Assembly: GCA_964572475.1 (NCBI GenBank)
Contig: CAZNEZ010000034.1
Location: 1-25,401 of the forward strand
Direction: 5' to 3'
DNA from: CAZNEZ01 sp964572475
GTDB taxonomy: Bacteria > Bacillota > Clostridia > Lachnospirales > Lachnospiraceae
Length of the DNA: 25,401 nt
A program made the position numbers and the translations under genes. Positions within the stretch are counted from its first letter, which is position 1. Each line of letters begins with the position of its first letter. The notes under the pieces are model-generated. The model was given only the letters and a program-made list of their open reading frames with translations. It made no database searches and was not told where the DNA came from. Below, one piece after another: positions 1 to 7,563 of the stretch.

Positions 1-13
1 AATAATTCTGAAC

Positions 14-42
14 TTGACTTTTTTACGTTTTGGGTATATGAT
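14..42 (+). promoter_or_regulatory. sigma-A promoter of the GtrA-like gene
   Basis: TTGACT (14-19) and TATGAT (37-42) are separated by 17 bases, which is close to the vegetative consensus. Transcription would start near 49 and leave a leader of about 87 nt. That leader holds two small hairpins: GAACCA (64-69) with TGGTTC (76-81), and TATGC (100-104) with GCATA (108-112). Confidence 0.65.
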
Positions 43-135
43 AACACGCGTAGTTTTTAGAAAGAACCATGTTCTTGGTTCGCAAACATAGAAAAGTAGT
101 ATGCGTAGCATATACATATATTAGAGGATATTAGA

Positions 136-627
136 ATGAAATATATTAATGGTATAAAAGATTATATAAAAGGTGTATATAAGACTTTTATCAAATTTGC
201 GGCCTCATCACTTAGCGCAACTGTTATTGACCTTGCCATATTTCAGGTGGTTTTAGTTCTAATTAGTGATTCAACAATTGTTAATCAGATACTTATAGCC
301 ACGATTATTGCCAGAGTAGCATCCGCGTATTATAATTATGAGGCAAATAGAAGATTTGTATTTAATAAATCGGGAAGACAGTCACAAACCTTAATTAAGT
401 TTACTATTCTTACAGTAGTAAGAATGATGTTTTCAGCATTATTAGTTACAGAACTATGCAAATCTATGGCAGCACCAGAATTAATCATTAAGATGATAGT
501 GGATTTGAATATATTTATTCTTAGCTATACTATCCAAAAAAGATGGGTATTTAAGGACGAGCCTATAGAAGATATAGATAACAGCGATGAATTACTTGGA
601 ATAAATATTAAAATAGAAGAACATTAG
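136..627 (+). CDS. GtrA-like family membrane protein
   Basis: Small integral membrane protein of 163 residues with about four hydrophobic segments. It has the hallmarks of the GtrA/DPMS-like family: an N-terminal FIKFAASSLSATVIDLAIF stretch, an NYEANRRFVFN loop after the second helix, and a closing FILSYTIQKRWVF segment. Members are thought to help move polyprenyl-linked sugars across the membrane, or to accompany glycosyltransferases in cell-surface polysaccharide synthesis. No glycosyltransferase is adjacent here, so the substrate cannot be inferred. The acidic tail after residue 145 lies outside the core domain. The start follows AGAGGATATTAG. The gene stands alone between its own promoter and a strong terminator. 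The family call is firm; the precise role is unknown. Confidence 0.85.
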   Translation: MKYINGIKDYIKGVYKTFIKFAASSLSATVIDLAIFQVVLVLISDSTIVNQILIATIIARVASAYYNYEANRRFVFNKSGRQSQTLIKFTILTVVRMMFSALLVTELCKSMAAPELIIKMIVDLNIFILSYTIQKRWVFKDEPIEDIDNSDELLGINIKIEEH

Positions 628-671
628 TAATTTGAGAATATTGTATCAATTAGAATTAGAACAAACAAAAT

Positions 672-705
672 AAAAACAGGTTAAACTCAAGTTTAACCTG
701 TTTTT
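672..705. terminator. bidirectional intrinsic terminator
   Basis: A 15-bp perfect inverted repeat (672-686 with 691-705) around a TCAA loop. It is A-rich on the left and T-rich on the right, so it gives a U-tract on either strand. It sits between the end of the GtrA-like gene and the 3' end of the oppositely oriented tRNA-Leu, and would serve both. Confidence 0.9.
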
Positions 706-715
706 ATTTTATTAA

Positions 716-795
716 TGCGGGTAACAGGACTTGAACCTGCACGGTCTCCCACTAGAACCTAAATCTAGCGCGTCTGCCAATTCCGCCATACCCGC
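716..795 (-). tRNA. tRNA-Leu (anticodon UAG)
   Basis: Read on the minus strand, GCGGGTA (5') pairs with TACCCGC, followed by discriminator A at 716. The D arm is GCG-loop-CGC. The anticodon arm is CTAGA-TTTAGGT-TCTAG with anticodon UAG, which reads CUN leucine codons. There is an 11-nt variable region, and the T arm is GCAGG-TTCAAGT-CCTGT. The 3' CCA is not encoded, so it must be added after transcription. Total length is 80 nt. Confidence 0.95.
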
Positions 796-812
796 ATGCA
801 TTACGCTTAGAT

Positions 813-841
813 ATATTATCATTTATATTACTAGTTGTCAA
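813..841 (-). promoter_or_regulatory. promoter of tRNA-Leu
   Basis: On the minus strand, a perfect TTGACA (836-841) is followed after 17 bases by TAATAT (813-818). The start would lie about 10 bases before the mature tRNA 5' end at 795. This is the strength expected of a stable RNA promoter. Confidence 0.85.
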
Positions 842-879
842 TTATTTATCTAAAATTAGTGGAATTTATATTTGTACTA

Positions 880-888
880 TGTTATAAT
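880..888 (+). promoter_or_regulatory. extended -10 promoter of the diguanylate cyclase gene
   Basis: TGtTATAAT is a perfect extended -10. No good -35 is visible 17 bases upstream (TGGAAT), as is usual for extended -10 promoters. It lies 58 bases before the chosen GTG start and diverges from the tRNA-Leu promoter. Confidence 0.55.
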
Positions 889-945
889 TAAGCAAATTTG
901 GTGTGGAATATTTGTTCTTCCACATATGGTGATTGGAGAATAGAC

Positions 946-2133
946 GTGCAGAGCTTTTTTAAGTCTTTAAAGAACAGAAAAGTTAATAATCGAATTCCGA
1001 TAATAAATGTTAAAAGAGGATTTTATGCTTCGTTAGTGTGTGTAGTGATTATGCCATTTTTGTATATGACTACAGCATCCTTTAGCAGGGATCCTATTTA
1101 TCCAGCTGCATATGCGAGACATTTTATGATGCTACTGATTGAATCGGTAGTATTTATTATGTTGGCTAAGCTTGTATTGGGTAGTAGACGTAAAGTGGCA
1201 TGGAGCAGGATATTATATAGATTATATTATTTTATTATAGGAGCAACACTTATATCTCTTGCTTATAATGATTTTAAGTCAGCAGGAAGTTTGTTTTTCT
1301 ATTTTATGACAATGCTGTTTTTTGCAGTAGTTCCAGTGCTTAAAGCAGAGGAATTTATGCTTTTCACAGTAGTACAGCTAGGTGTGGTTCTTGCATTTTT
1401 ATTAAAATATCCTAAAGAGCCTATGTTTATACTTCAGATAGTGATACTTAATGTAGTGGCTGAATTACTAACTATATGGAAGTATTACAGTATATATTCC
1501 AATCTAGATATGGAATTGCAGCTTAAATCAGAGACAGTTGTATCAGAGATGGATCCCCTTACAGGACTTATTAATAGGAGAGGATTAGAAAGAAAGACAG
1601 ATATTATATGGCCATTATGTATTAAGGAAAAAGTATCTTTGGCAGTAGTCATGATGGATATTGATTTTTTTAAGTACTATAATGATTCTTTTGGACATCC
1701 TATGGGCGACAAATGCCTTCAGTGTGTTGCAGATGCGATTAAAAAAACAGCGAGACGGAATACAGATATGATAGCCAGAATAGGTGGCGAAGAATTTGTT
1801 GTTGTTCTTAAGGATATGGACCGGTCAGAGGTTGTAATGCTAGCAAAGAATATTCAAAGATGTATTGCAGATATGGGAATTGAACAATCATACAAGAAAG
1901 TATCTAATAACCTCACTATAAGTATTGGAATTGCCTTTAGAGATCAAGAAGCTTCTGACAGTTTTGAAAAATTATACAAAAAAGCTGATACTGCACTTTA
2001 TCTTGCTAAGACAAATGGAAGAAATTGTATAGCATTTGGACACAATATCATAGCTAAAGGCAGGAGAAAGAAAGCAGATGAATATGATATTAACTACACT
2101 GAATATAGTGCGAAAGTCGTAGGAGAAAGGTAA
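946..2133 (+). CDS. six-TM diguanylate cyclase (GGDEF)
   Basis: Membrane-bound enzyme that would make cyclic di-GMP from two GTP. The first ~190 residues form about six hydrophobic helices with no recognised sensor domain. A GGDEF domain follows, with DPLTGLINRRG at its start, a DIDFFKYYND metal/substrate stretch, FGHPMGD, and an intact GGEEF signature at about residues 280-284 (numbered from this start). R-N-T-D lies five residues before GGEEF and matches the RxxD inhibitory site, so product feedback is likely. The GTG at 946 is preferred because GGAG (935-938) sits 7 nt upstream. A TTG at 898 would extend the frame but has no ribosome-binding site. An HD-GYP protein at 9467 could provide the opposing activity. 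Confidence 0.88.
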   Translation: MQSFFKSLKNRKVNNRIPIINVKRGFYASLVCVVIMPFLYMTTASFSRDPIYPAAYARHFMMLLIESVVFIMLAKLVLGSRRKVAWSRILYRLYYFIIGATLISLAYNDFKSAGSLFFYFMTMLFFAVVPVLKAEEFMLFTVVQLGVVLAFLLKYPKEPMFILQIVILNVVAELLTIWKYYSIYSNLDMELQLKSETVVSEMDPLTGLINRRGLERKTDIIWPLCIKEKVSLAVVMMDIDFFKYYNDSFGHPMGDKCLQCVADAIKKTARRNTDMIARIGGEEFVVVLKDMDRSEVVMLAKNIQRCIADMGIEQSYKKVSNNLTISIGIAFRDQEASDSFEKLYKKADTALYLAKTNGRNCIAFGHNIIAKGRRKKADEYDINYTEYSAKVVGER

Positions 2134-2200
2134 AATAAAGTATTATTGAATACATAGTTTTATTAATAAAATTATGCAGTAAAATCAGGAGGATTAAAAA

Positions 2201-2781
2201 ATGTTTTGCAAAAAATGTGGAAATGAAGTATTAGAAGGAACAAAATTTTGTTCAGATGTGGCACTCCTATTGATGCGTTAAATGTAACACAACCAATACA
2301 GCAGGAACAACCAGTACAGCAAGTAACTAGTGTAATGACTGATGCTTATGGACGTCCAATACAGCAGGCGGGTAGTCAGCAAGTAAGTCTAGATGAATAT
2401 GGACAGCCAATATACTATCAGGCACCTAAGAAATCTCATACAGGACTTATAATAGGATTAAGTTGTGCTGCTGTTGCGATAATAGCAGCAATTATAATAG
2501 TTGTAATATTAGCTGTAGGTGGTAAAGGCAATATAGTTGGAACATGGAGCTTGACTGAAGATGGACAAACTATAACATTTACATTTGATGAGGATGGAAC
2601 AGGTGAGTTGGCATATGAATTTGCTGGTATGTCAATGCAGTTTGAATATGAGACGGATGGTGACAATCTTGATATTACAGTATATGGTTCAACTTCAACC
2701 TCTACATATAAAATAGATGGTGATGAATTAACTATTACAGATGGGAATGGTGAATCACAGACATTAACAAGAGAAGATTAA
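2201..2781 (+). pseudogene. zinc-ribbon, single-TM, lipocalin-like protein, frameshifted
   Basis: ATG 2201 follows AGGAGG at 2187-2192. It encodes MFCKKCGNEVLEGTKFCS, the first part of a four-cysteine zinc ribbon, but then goes out of frame and stops at 2279-2281 after 26 codons. The expected second half (RCGTPID) continues in the -1 frame from about 2254. A single missing base near 2250-2256 explains the break. After it come a Gln-rich linker with two copies of a DxYGxPI motif, one TM helix (HTGLIIGLSCAAVAI onward), and an ~85-residue beta-rich domain (GTWSL to SQTLTRED) resembling lipocalin-like/DUF5640 domains. Such proteins are common and uncharacterised in clostridia. The rest of the frame is undamaged, so a sequencing error or a very recent mutation is likelier than old decay. 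No classical slippery heptamer in the right phase was found. Confidence 0.75.
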
Positions 2782-2799
2782 TTTATTAATTATGATATA

Positions 2800-2835
2800 A
2801 ACTGCGGACTTATCCAATGAGTCGGCAGTTTTTTT
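2800..2835 (+). terminator. intrinsic terminator after the zinc-ribbon gene
   Basis: AACTGC (2800-2805) pairs with GCAGTT (2825-2830). An inner GACT/AGTC extension sits across one G-G mismatch, and a run of seven Ts follows. Confidence 0.8.
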
Positions 2836-2892
2836 GACTTTATATGATTTTGTCAAAAAAAAGTTCATTAAAAAATTATTATTATTCATAAT

Positions 2893-2916
2893 GCATATTG
2901 TGTGAATATGCTTTTT
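2893..2916 (+). terminator. hairpin with T-run upstream of the dehydrogenase gene
   Basis: GCATATT (2893-2899) pairs with AATATGC (2905-2911) around a GTGTG loop, followed by five Ts. It lies 44 bases before the next start codon. It may be a weak backup terminator, or an attenuator if transcription starts upstream. A poor promoter match (TTGTGT 2898-2903, TAATGT 2921-2926, 17 apart) overlaps it, so the true control arrangement is unclear. Confidence 0.4.
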
Positions 2917-2959
2917 AGTGTAATGTACTATTAGAAAAATGCTTGAAAGGTAAACAAAT

Positions 2960-3907
2960 ATGAAGATTATAATATTAGATTCAAGAACACTGACAGATGG
3001 TGACATATCTTTTGATGAGTTCAGCAAATATGGTGAGGTTGTAATCTATAGCCTTACACCTGATGAATTAGTAGCAGAAAGAATTAAGGATGCTGATGTA
3101 ATATTGTGTAACAAGGCACCTATGAATGAGATTAATCTAAGCAAAGCACCAAATGTTAAATATATTGGTTTATTTGCAACAGGATATAATAATATAGACC
3201 TTCAGTATACCAATGCGCATAATATAACGGTGTGCAATGCAGGAAGCTACTCAACAAATGCTGTTGCTCAGCATACATTTGCATTGATACTTAATAAATA
3301 TAACAAGGTTAACACATATAATAAGTTTGTCTCTGATGATGGCTGGGTTAATAGTGATATATTCTCACCATTTGTATATCCAACATATGAAGTTGCAGGC
3401 AAAACAATTGGAATTATAGGATACGGAAGTATTGGACAGGCAGTAGCAAGAATAGCAAATGCTTTCGGAATGAAAGTACTTGTATCTACCAGAACACCTA
3501 AAGAAGATGAAACAGTGTCATTTACGGATTTTGATACACTACTTGCAAATGCTGATATTGTATCAGTGCATTGCCCTCTTAATGATGCTTCATATCATAT
3601 GTTTAATAAAGAAGCATTTTCTAAATGTAAGAAGACAGCATATTTTGTTAATACTTCAAGAGGTCCAATAGTTGATGAACAGGAGCTTAGGGAAGCGCTA
3701 GATGAAGGATTAATTGCGGGAGCGGCCATTGATGTGCTGGAGAAAGAACCTATGAGAGAAAAATGTCCATTAAAAGACGCAAAAAATATTGTAATTACAC
3801 CACATGTTGCATGGGCAGCATATGAGACGAGAAAGAGATTGTTTGACATTGTAGAGGATAATTTAAAATCATATATAGAAGGAAACCCTAAGAATGTGGT
3901 TAAATAA
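2960..3907 (+). CDS. D-isomer-specific 2-hydroxyacid dehydrogenase (glycerate dehydrogenase-like)
   Basis: Cytosolic NAD(P)-dependent oxidoreductase of 315 residues, normal for the family. It has the Rossmann motif GYGSIG at 154-159. The catalytic set is Arg234 in NTSRGPIVDE, Glu263 in LEKEP and His282 in PHVAWAA. Trp285 after the His is typical of hydroxypyruvate/glycerate reductases rather than of D-lactate or VanH enzymes, so hydroxypyruvate is the best guess for substrate; this was not tested. GAAAGG precedes the start by 8 bases. The next gene has its own consensus promoter, so this gene probably does not belong to the peptidoglycan operon. Confidence 0.88.
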   Translation: MKIIILDSRTLTDGDISFDEFSKYGEVVIYSLTPDELVAERIKDADVILCNKAPMNEINLSKAPNVKYIGLFATGYNNIDLQYTNAHNITVCNAGSYSTNAVAQHTFALILNKYNKVNTYNKFVSDDGWVNSDIFSPFVYPTYEVAGKTIGIIGYGSIGQAVARIANAFGMKVLVSTRTPKEDETVSFTDFDTLLANADIVSVHCPLNDASYHMFNKEAFSKCKKTAYFVNTSRGPIVDEQELREALDEGLIAGAAIDVLEKEPMREKCPLKDAKNIVITPHVAWAAYETRKRLFDIVEDNLKSYIEGNPKNVVK

Positions 3908-3915
3908 CACAATTA

Positions 3916-3945
3916 TTGACATACTACCAATAAAAGACATATAAT
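3916..3945 (+). promoter_or_regulatory. consensus sigma-A promoter of the D-Asp/MurE/AsnB operon
   Basis: TTGACA (3916-3921) and TATAAT (3940-3945), both perfect, are 18 bases apart. The predicted start near 3952 gives a leader of about 24 nt. That is barely longer than the GGAG ribosome-binding site at 3965-3968, leaving no room for a leader riboswitch. Confidence 0.85.
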
Positions 3946-3975
3946 AGGGAAAAGATTGATGAATGGAGAATAGTT

Positions 3976-5187
3976 ATGAAATTTACAGAACGCGAGTTTA
4001 TTCCAGTTTTATTAGGTGGAGATATTAATACATACAGTGTGGCTAGAGCATTTTATGAAGAATACAATGTAAAGTCATATGTATTTGGTAAATATCAGAA
4101 TGGACCAAGCTATGACAGTAAAATAGTTGAATATTCAGCTGATGAACGTATAGAAACAGATGATTATTTTTTACAGACAGTTAATACATTTGCAAGTAAT
4201 CACACTGATAAGAAGATAGTGCTGGTTGGGTGTGGCGATAGTTACGTGGCATTGATTAGCAAACATAAATGTGAATTAGGTAAAAATATCATTGCCCCAT
4301 ATATTGATTTTGGTTTAATGGATGAGTTACAGCAAAAAGAAAAATTTTATGAATTGTGTGACAAATATGGAATCGATTATCCAGATACCTTTGTATATAA
4401 GAAGGAAATGGGACATGATTTTAATATTAAGTTTGAATATCCAGTAATACTAAAACCATCTAATAGTGTTATGTATTGGGAACACAGCTATCCAACACAG
4501 AAGAAGGTATATAAGCTTAAAAGCAGAGAAGAAGTAGACAAAGTAATTGATGATATTTATGGAGCTGGTTATACAGATTCTGTTATAATTCAGGATACAA
4601 TTCCGGGAAATGATGAATATATGCGTGTACTTACGTCATATTCTGGTAAAGATAAAAAGGTGAAGATGATGTGCCTTGGTCATGTATTGCTTGAAGAACA
4701 CACACCACATGGACTTGGTAATCATGCAGTAATTATTACCGAGCCAAATGAATCACTAATGGGCAAAGTTAAGGAACTTCTAGAGGATTTAGAATATACA
4801 GGATTTTCTAACTTTGATGTTAAATTTGATATAAGAGATGGAAAGTTTAAATTTTTTGAGATTAATACTCGTCAGGGAAGAAGTAACTACTATGTTACAA
4901 GTTCAGGCTTCAATATAGCAAAGTATATAGTTGAAGAATATGTTTATAATAAAGAACTTGCTTTTGAAGTTGCAAAAGAAGAGCATTTATGGATGGTTAC
5001 ACCTAAAAAAGTGGCTTACACATATGTTAAAGATGAAGAATTAAAAGCAAAGGTTAAGAAACTTATCAGTGAACATAAGATGAGTAACCCTGTATTTATG
5101 AAAGGTGATCACAAGCCGATGAGAATGCTTCGTATGATTAAGCAGCATTACAGCCATTTTAAAAAATTTAAGACATATTACAAATAA
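3976..5187 (+). CDS. ATP-grasp ligase, probable D-aspartate ligase (Asl family)
   Basis: Cytosolic ATP-grasp enzyme of 403 residues. The opening FIPVLLGGDINTYSVARAF, GCGDSYVALISKHK near 85-98, the ATP-binding ILKPSNSV with Lys160, the IIQDTIPGNDEYMRVL stretch, and the metal-binding FFEINTRQGRS (Glu295, Asn297) all recall the Enterococcus faecium/Lactococcus D-aspartate ligase. That enzyme forms a beta-aspartyl phosphate and attaches D-Asp to the side-chain amine of L-Lys in the peptidoglycan precursor. The resemblance is from memory, not an alignment. The context supports it strongly: aspartate racemase and a lysine-type MurE follow directly. It is the first gene after a consensus promoter, with a GGAG site 7 nt before ATG. 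Another carboxylate-amine ATP-grasp activity remains possible. Confidence 0.75.
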   Translation: MKFTEREFIPVLLGGDINTYSVARAFYEEYNVKSYVFGKYQNGPSYDSKIVEYSADERIETDDYFLQTVNTFASNHTDKKIVLVGCGDSYVALISKHKCELGKNIIAPYIDFGLMDELQQKEKFYELCDKYGIDYPDTFVYKKEMGHDFNIKFEYPVILKPSNSVMYWEHSYPTQKKVYKLKSREEVDKVIDDIYGAGYTDSVIIQDTIPGNDEYMRVLTSYSGKDKKVKMMCLGHVLLEEHTPHGLGNHAVIITEPNESLMGKVKELLEDLEYTGFSNFDVKFDIRDGKFKFFEINTRQGRSNYYVTSSGFNIAKYIVEEYVYNKELAFEVAKEEHLWMVTPKKVAYTYVKDEELKAKVKKLISEHKMSNPVFMKGDHKPMRMLRMIKQHYSHFKKFKTYYK

Positions 5188-5207
5188 CCCATAGAATAAG
5201 GAAATAT

Positions 5208-5915
5208 ATGAAAAAATTAGGAAAATTAGGAGTTATCGGAGGTTTAGGACCAGCAGCGTCAAGCTTTTTCTATAGCAATCTGATAAGACATACAAAGGCA
5301 TCATGTGATCAGGAACATATTGACACTATTATTTTAAGCCATGCAACTACACCTGACAGAACGAAGGCAATAGTATCGGGTAAGACAGATGAAGTTGTTA
5401 ATTCATTAGAGAAGGACATTAAGATATTAGAAGAATTAGGTGTATCGAATATTGCGATTCCCTGTAATACATCACACTATTTTTACGATGAGTTACAAAG
5501 AAGTACTAAGGTTCCAATTATAAATATGGTTAAGGAATCTGTTAAATATATAGTAGATAGGGATAGTACTGTTAAAAAGATAGGCATTATGGGAACAGAT
5601 GGTACAATCGGAACAGGAATATTTGATAAAGAATGTGAGAAGCTTGGAGTTGAAGCTGTACATCCATCTATTGACAGACAGAAGGATGTAATGCATATCA
5701 TTTATAATGAGATAAAAAAAGGACTTCCAGGCAGTAAGGAAAGATTTGAAAAAGTTGTAGAGGAATTAAGGAATCAAGGCTGTGGGTACGTATTATTGGC
5801 ATGTACCGAACTGTCAGTATATAGAGAGTGTAATGAAGTACCAGATATTTGTATAGATACAATGGAAGTATTAGTTAAAGAATCCATTATCAGATCTGGA
5901 GCAGCATACCAATAG
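5208..5915 (+). CDS. racD: aspartate racemase (Asp/Glu racemase family)
   Basis: Cofactor-independent racemase interconverting L- and D-aspartate in the cytosol. At 235 residues it is full length. Both catalytic cysteines are present: Cys86 in IAIPCNTSH and Cys199 in VLLACTELS. The N-terminal GVIGGLGPAAS motif is typical of the aspartate racemase branch rather than of MurI glutamate racemase. It starts 20 bases after the ATP-grasp gene with AAGGA 6 nt before ATG, so the two are surely co-transcribed. Its likely job is supplying D-Asp to the upstream ligase. Confidence 0.87.
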   Translation: MKKLGKLGVIGGLGPAASSFFYSNLIRHTKASCDQEHIDTIILSHATTPDRTKAIVSGKTDEVVNSLEKDIKILEELGVSNIAIPCNTSHYFYDELQRSTKVPIINMVKESVKYIVDRDSTVKKIGIMGTDGTIGTGIFDKECEKLGVEAVHPSIDRQKDVMHIIYNEIKKGLPGSKERFEKVVEELRNQGCGYVLLACTELSVYRECNEVPDICIDTMEVLVKESIIRSGAAYQ

Positions 5916-5932
5916 TGAAAGGAAGAACATTT

Positions 5933-7450
5933 ATGATAAGTTATGCAATAGCAGATTATATAGATGAATTAGATAAGTCAGGACAGATAGTTGAAGTTAT
6001 GATGTATGAGGATGATAAAACTATGGTTAAAGGTCTGACATATAACTCAAAATCAGTAAAACAAGATAGTATATTTATCTGTAAAGGTGCGGCATTTAAG
6101 GCTGAATATCTAAAAGAGGCTGTAGAAAATGGAGCCATTATATATATTTCGGATAAAAAAATCGATATTGGAAGACCAGTATCTTATATTTTAGTAAAAG
6201 ATATCAGAAAGGCTATGCCAATTCTCGCATGTAGATTTTTTGACAGGCCATTTGAAGAATTAAAGGTAACTGGAATTACAGGAACAAAAGGAAAATCAAC
6301 TACAGCATATTATGTTAAGGCTATTATAGATGATTATCTTACAGACATGGATAAGAAAGAAAGTGCTATAATATCATCAATTGATGTGTATGATGGCGTT
6401 AATACAATAGAATCACATATTACAACACCAGAATCAGTAGAACTTATTGAACATATGAGAAATGCTGTTGATTCAGGTATTGAATATCTGGAGATGGAAG
6501 CTTCTAGTCAGGCATTTAAATATAATAGAGTTGATGGTATAAGATTCAATGTAGGTGTGTTCCTTAACATTTCGGAGGATCATATTAGTCCTATTGAACA
6601 TCCTGATTTTAACGATTATTTCCAATCCAAGCTTTGCATATTTGAACATACTGATAACGCATGTGTCAATTTAGATTCTGACTATGCAGAGCAGATTGTT
6701 GAAGCTTCTAAGGCATCAGCGAATGTGATAACCTTTGGTACAAAAGCTGGAGCTGATATCTATGGATATGATATTAGAAAGGAAGCCCATGAGATTAAGT
6801 TTAGTGTAAAATGTGATAGATTTGATAAGGAATTTGTACTGACTATGCCGGGCTTATTTAATGTTGAAAATGCACTTGCTGCTATTGCAACAGCTTATGT
6901 ATATAACATTCCAGTTGAATATATGTATTCTGGGCTTTATAGAGCGCGTTCAAGTGGAAGAATGGAGCTTTTTGCAAGTAAAGACCAAAAGGTAGTGGCT
7001 ATTGTTGACTATGCTCATAACAAATTGTCCTTTGATAAGTTATTTGAATCAACTATAATGGAATATAAGGATTATGGAATTGTATCAATATTTGGATGTC
7101 CAGGCGGCAAAGCATTTATAAGAAGAAAAGATTTAGGTACTATTGCAGGAATGTATAGTAAAAAAGTATATATTGTGGCGGAAGACCCCGGCTCTGAGCC
7201 TGTAGAGGACATATCTAAAGATATAGCCGGTTATGTTGCAGCACAGAATTGTAAATATGAGATGATTGAAGATAGAGGAGAAGCTATTAAGAAGGCTATT
7301 CTTGAGACTACTGCCAATACAGTAATCCTTATTACAGGTAAAGGAAATGAGACGAGACAGAAGTATGGTTCACAGTATTTGGACTGTCCTTCAGATGTTG
7401 AATATACAATAAAGTATATTGGACAGTATGATAGAACACATTTGCAGTAA
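5933..7450 (+). CDS. murE: MurE-type UDP-MurNAc-tripeptide synthetase, lysine-type lineage
   Basis: Mur ligase of 505 residues that would add the third stem-peptide amino acid to UDP-MurNAc-L-Ala-D-Glu using ATP. It has the P-loop GITGTKGKST (114-123), the MEASSQAF segment, a putative carbamylated Lys233 in YFQSKLCIF, and IVDYAHN (357-363). IFICKGAAFKAEYL, SPIEHPDFNDYF and TGTKGKST are close to what I recall of the streptococcal L-Lys-adding MurE. The substrate-specificity loop reads EDPG (417-420). It is not the DNPR of meso-diaminopimelate enzymes, nor exactly the DDPN or DNPA of lysine enzymes, so the added residue is uncertain. The ATG at 5933 is chosen because AAAGGAAG (5918-5925) lies 7 nt before it. 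The in-frame GTG at 5915 overlaps the racemase stop and lacks a site. A second MurE may exist elsewhere in the genome. Confidence 0.82.
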   Translation: MISYAIADYIDELDKSGQIVEVMMYEDDKTMVKGLTYNSKSVKQDSIFICKGAAFKAEYLKEAVENGAIIYISDKKIDIGRPVSYILVKDIRKAMPILACRFFDRPFEELKVTGITGTKGKSTTAYYVKAIIDDYLTDMDKKESAIISSIDVYDGVNTIESHITTPESVELIEHMRNAVDSGIEYLEMEASSQAFKYNRVDGIRFNVGVFLNISEDHISPIEHPDFNDYFQSKLCIFEHTDNACVNLDSDYAEQIVEASKASANVITFGTKAGADIYGYDIRKEAHEIKFSVKCDRFDKEFVLTMPGLFNVENALAAIATAYVYNIPVEYMYSGLYRARSSGRMELFASKDQKVVAIVDYAHNKLSFDKLFESTIMEYKDYGIVSIFGCPGGKAFIRRKDLGTIAGMYSKKVYIVAEDPGSEPVEDISKDIAGYVAAQNCKYEMIEDRGEAIKKAILETTANTVILITGKGNETRQKYGSQYLDCPSDVEYTIKYIGQYDRTHLQ

Positions 7451-7461
7451 GTCAGGAAAGA

Positions 7462-7560
7462 AATAGTGTGAAAGATAAAACTTTCATATACAGATTCGTG
7501 TATGCGCGTTGCTTGACACAAAGTCTGTTATGTTCAAAAGGCAGCGCGGAAATGAGGATT
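7462..7560 (+). ncRNA. candidate structured RNA/repeat element, copy 1 (upstream of asnB)
   Basis: A 99-nt block about 90% identical to 20048-20145. Helix 1: GTGTGAAAG (7466-7474) with CTTTCATAT (7481-7489), including two G-U pairs. Helix 2: 7490-7500 with 7517-7528, about 10 pairs with one bulge and one mismatch; part of it can instead fold as the local hairpin ATACA/TGTAT (7488-7492/7499-7503). Helix 3: CGCGTTGCTT (7505-7514) with 7539-7548, 10 pairs including two G-U. The strand order of helices 2 and 3 is an H-type pseudoknot. GAGGA, the asnB ribosome-binding site, follows helix 3. A GTG at 7468 with AGGAAAG upstream reads in frame into asnB, but starting there would bury the catalytic Cys. 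Confidence 0.6.
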
Positions 7561-7563
7561 ATT

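Noticed and set aside
2158..2171. 14-base perfect palindrome TTTTATTAATAAAA before the zinc-ribbon gene
   Set aside because: Pure A/T in a very AT-rich gap; expected by chance and without a T-run for termination.
2241..2256. Programmed -1 frameshift in the zinc-ribbon gene
   Set aside because: The A4T4 run is not in the phase needed for a classical X XXY YYZ slippery site, and no downstream stimulator is evident.
7468..7563. In-frame N-terminal extension of AsnB from GTG 7468, which has AGGAAAG upstream
   Set aside because: AsnB needs Cys directly after the initiator Met. The segment is the repeated structured element, and in the clpP copy the same frame hits a stop.
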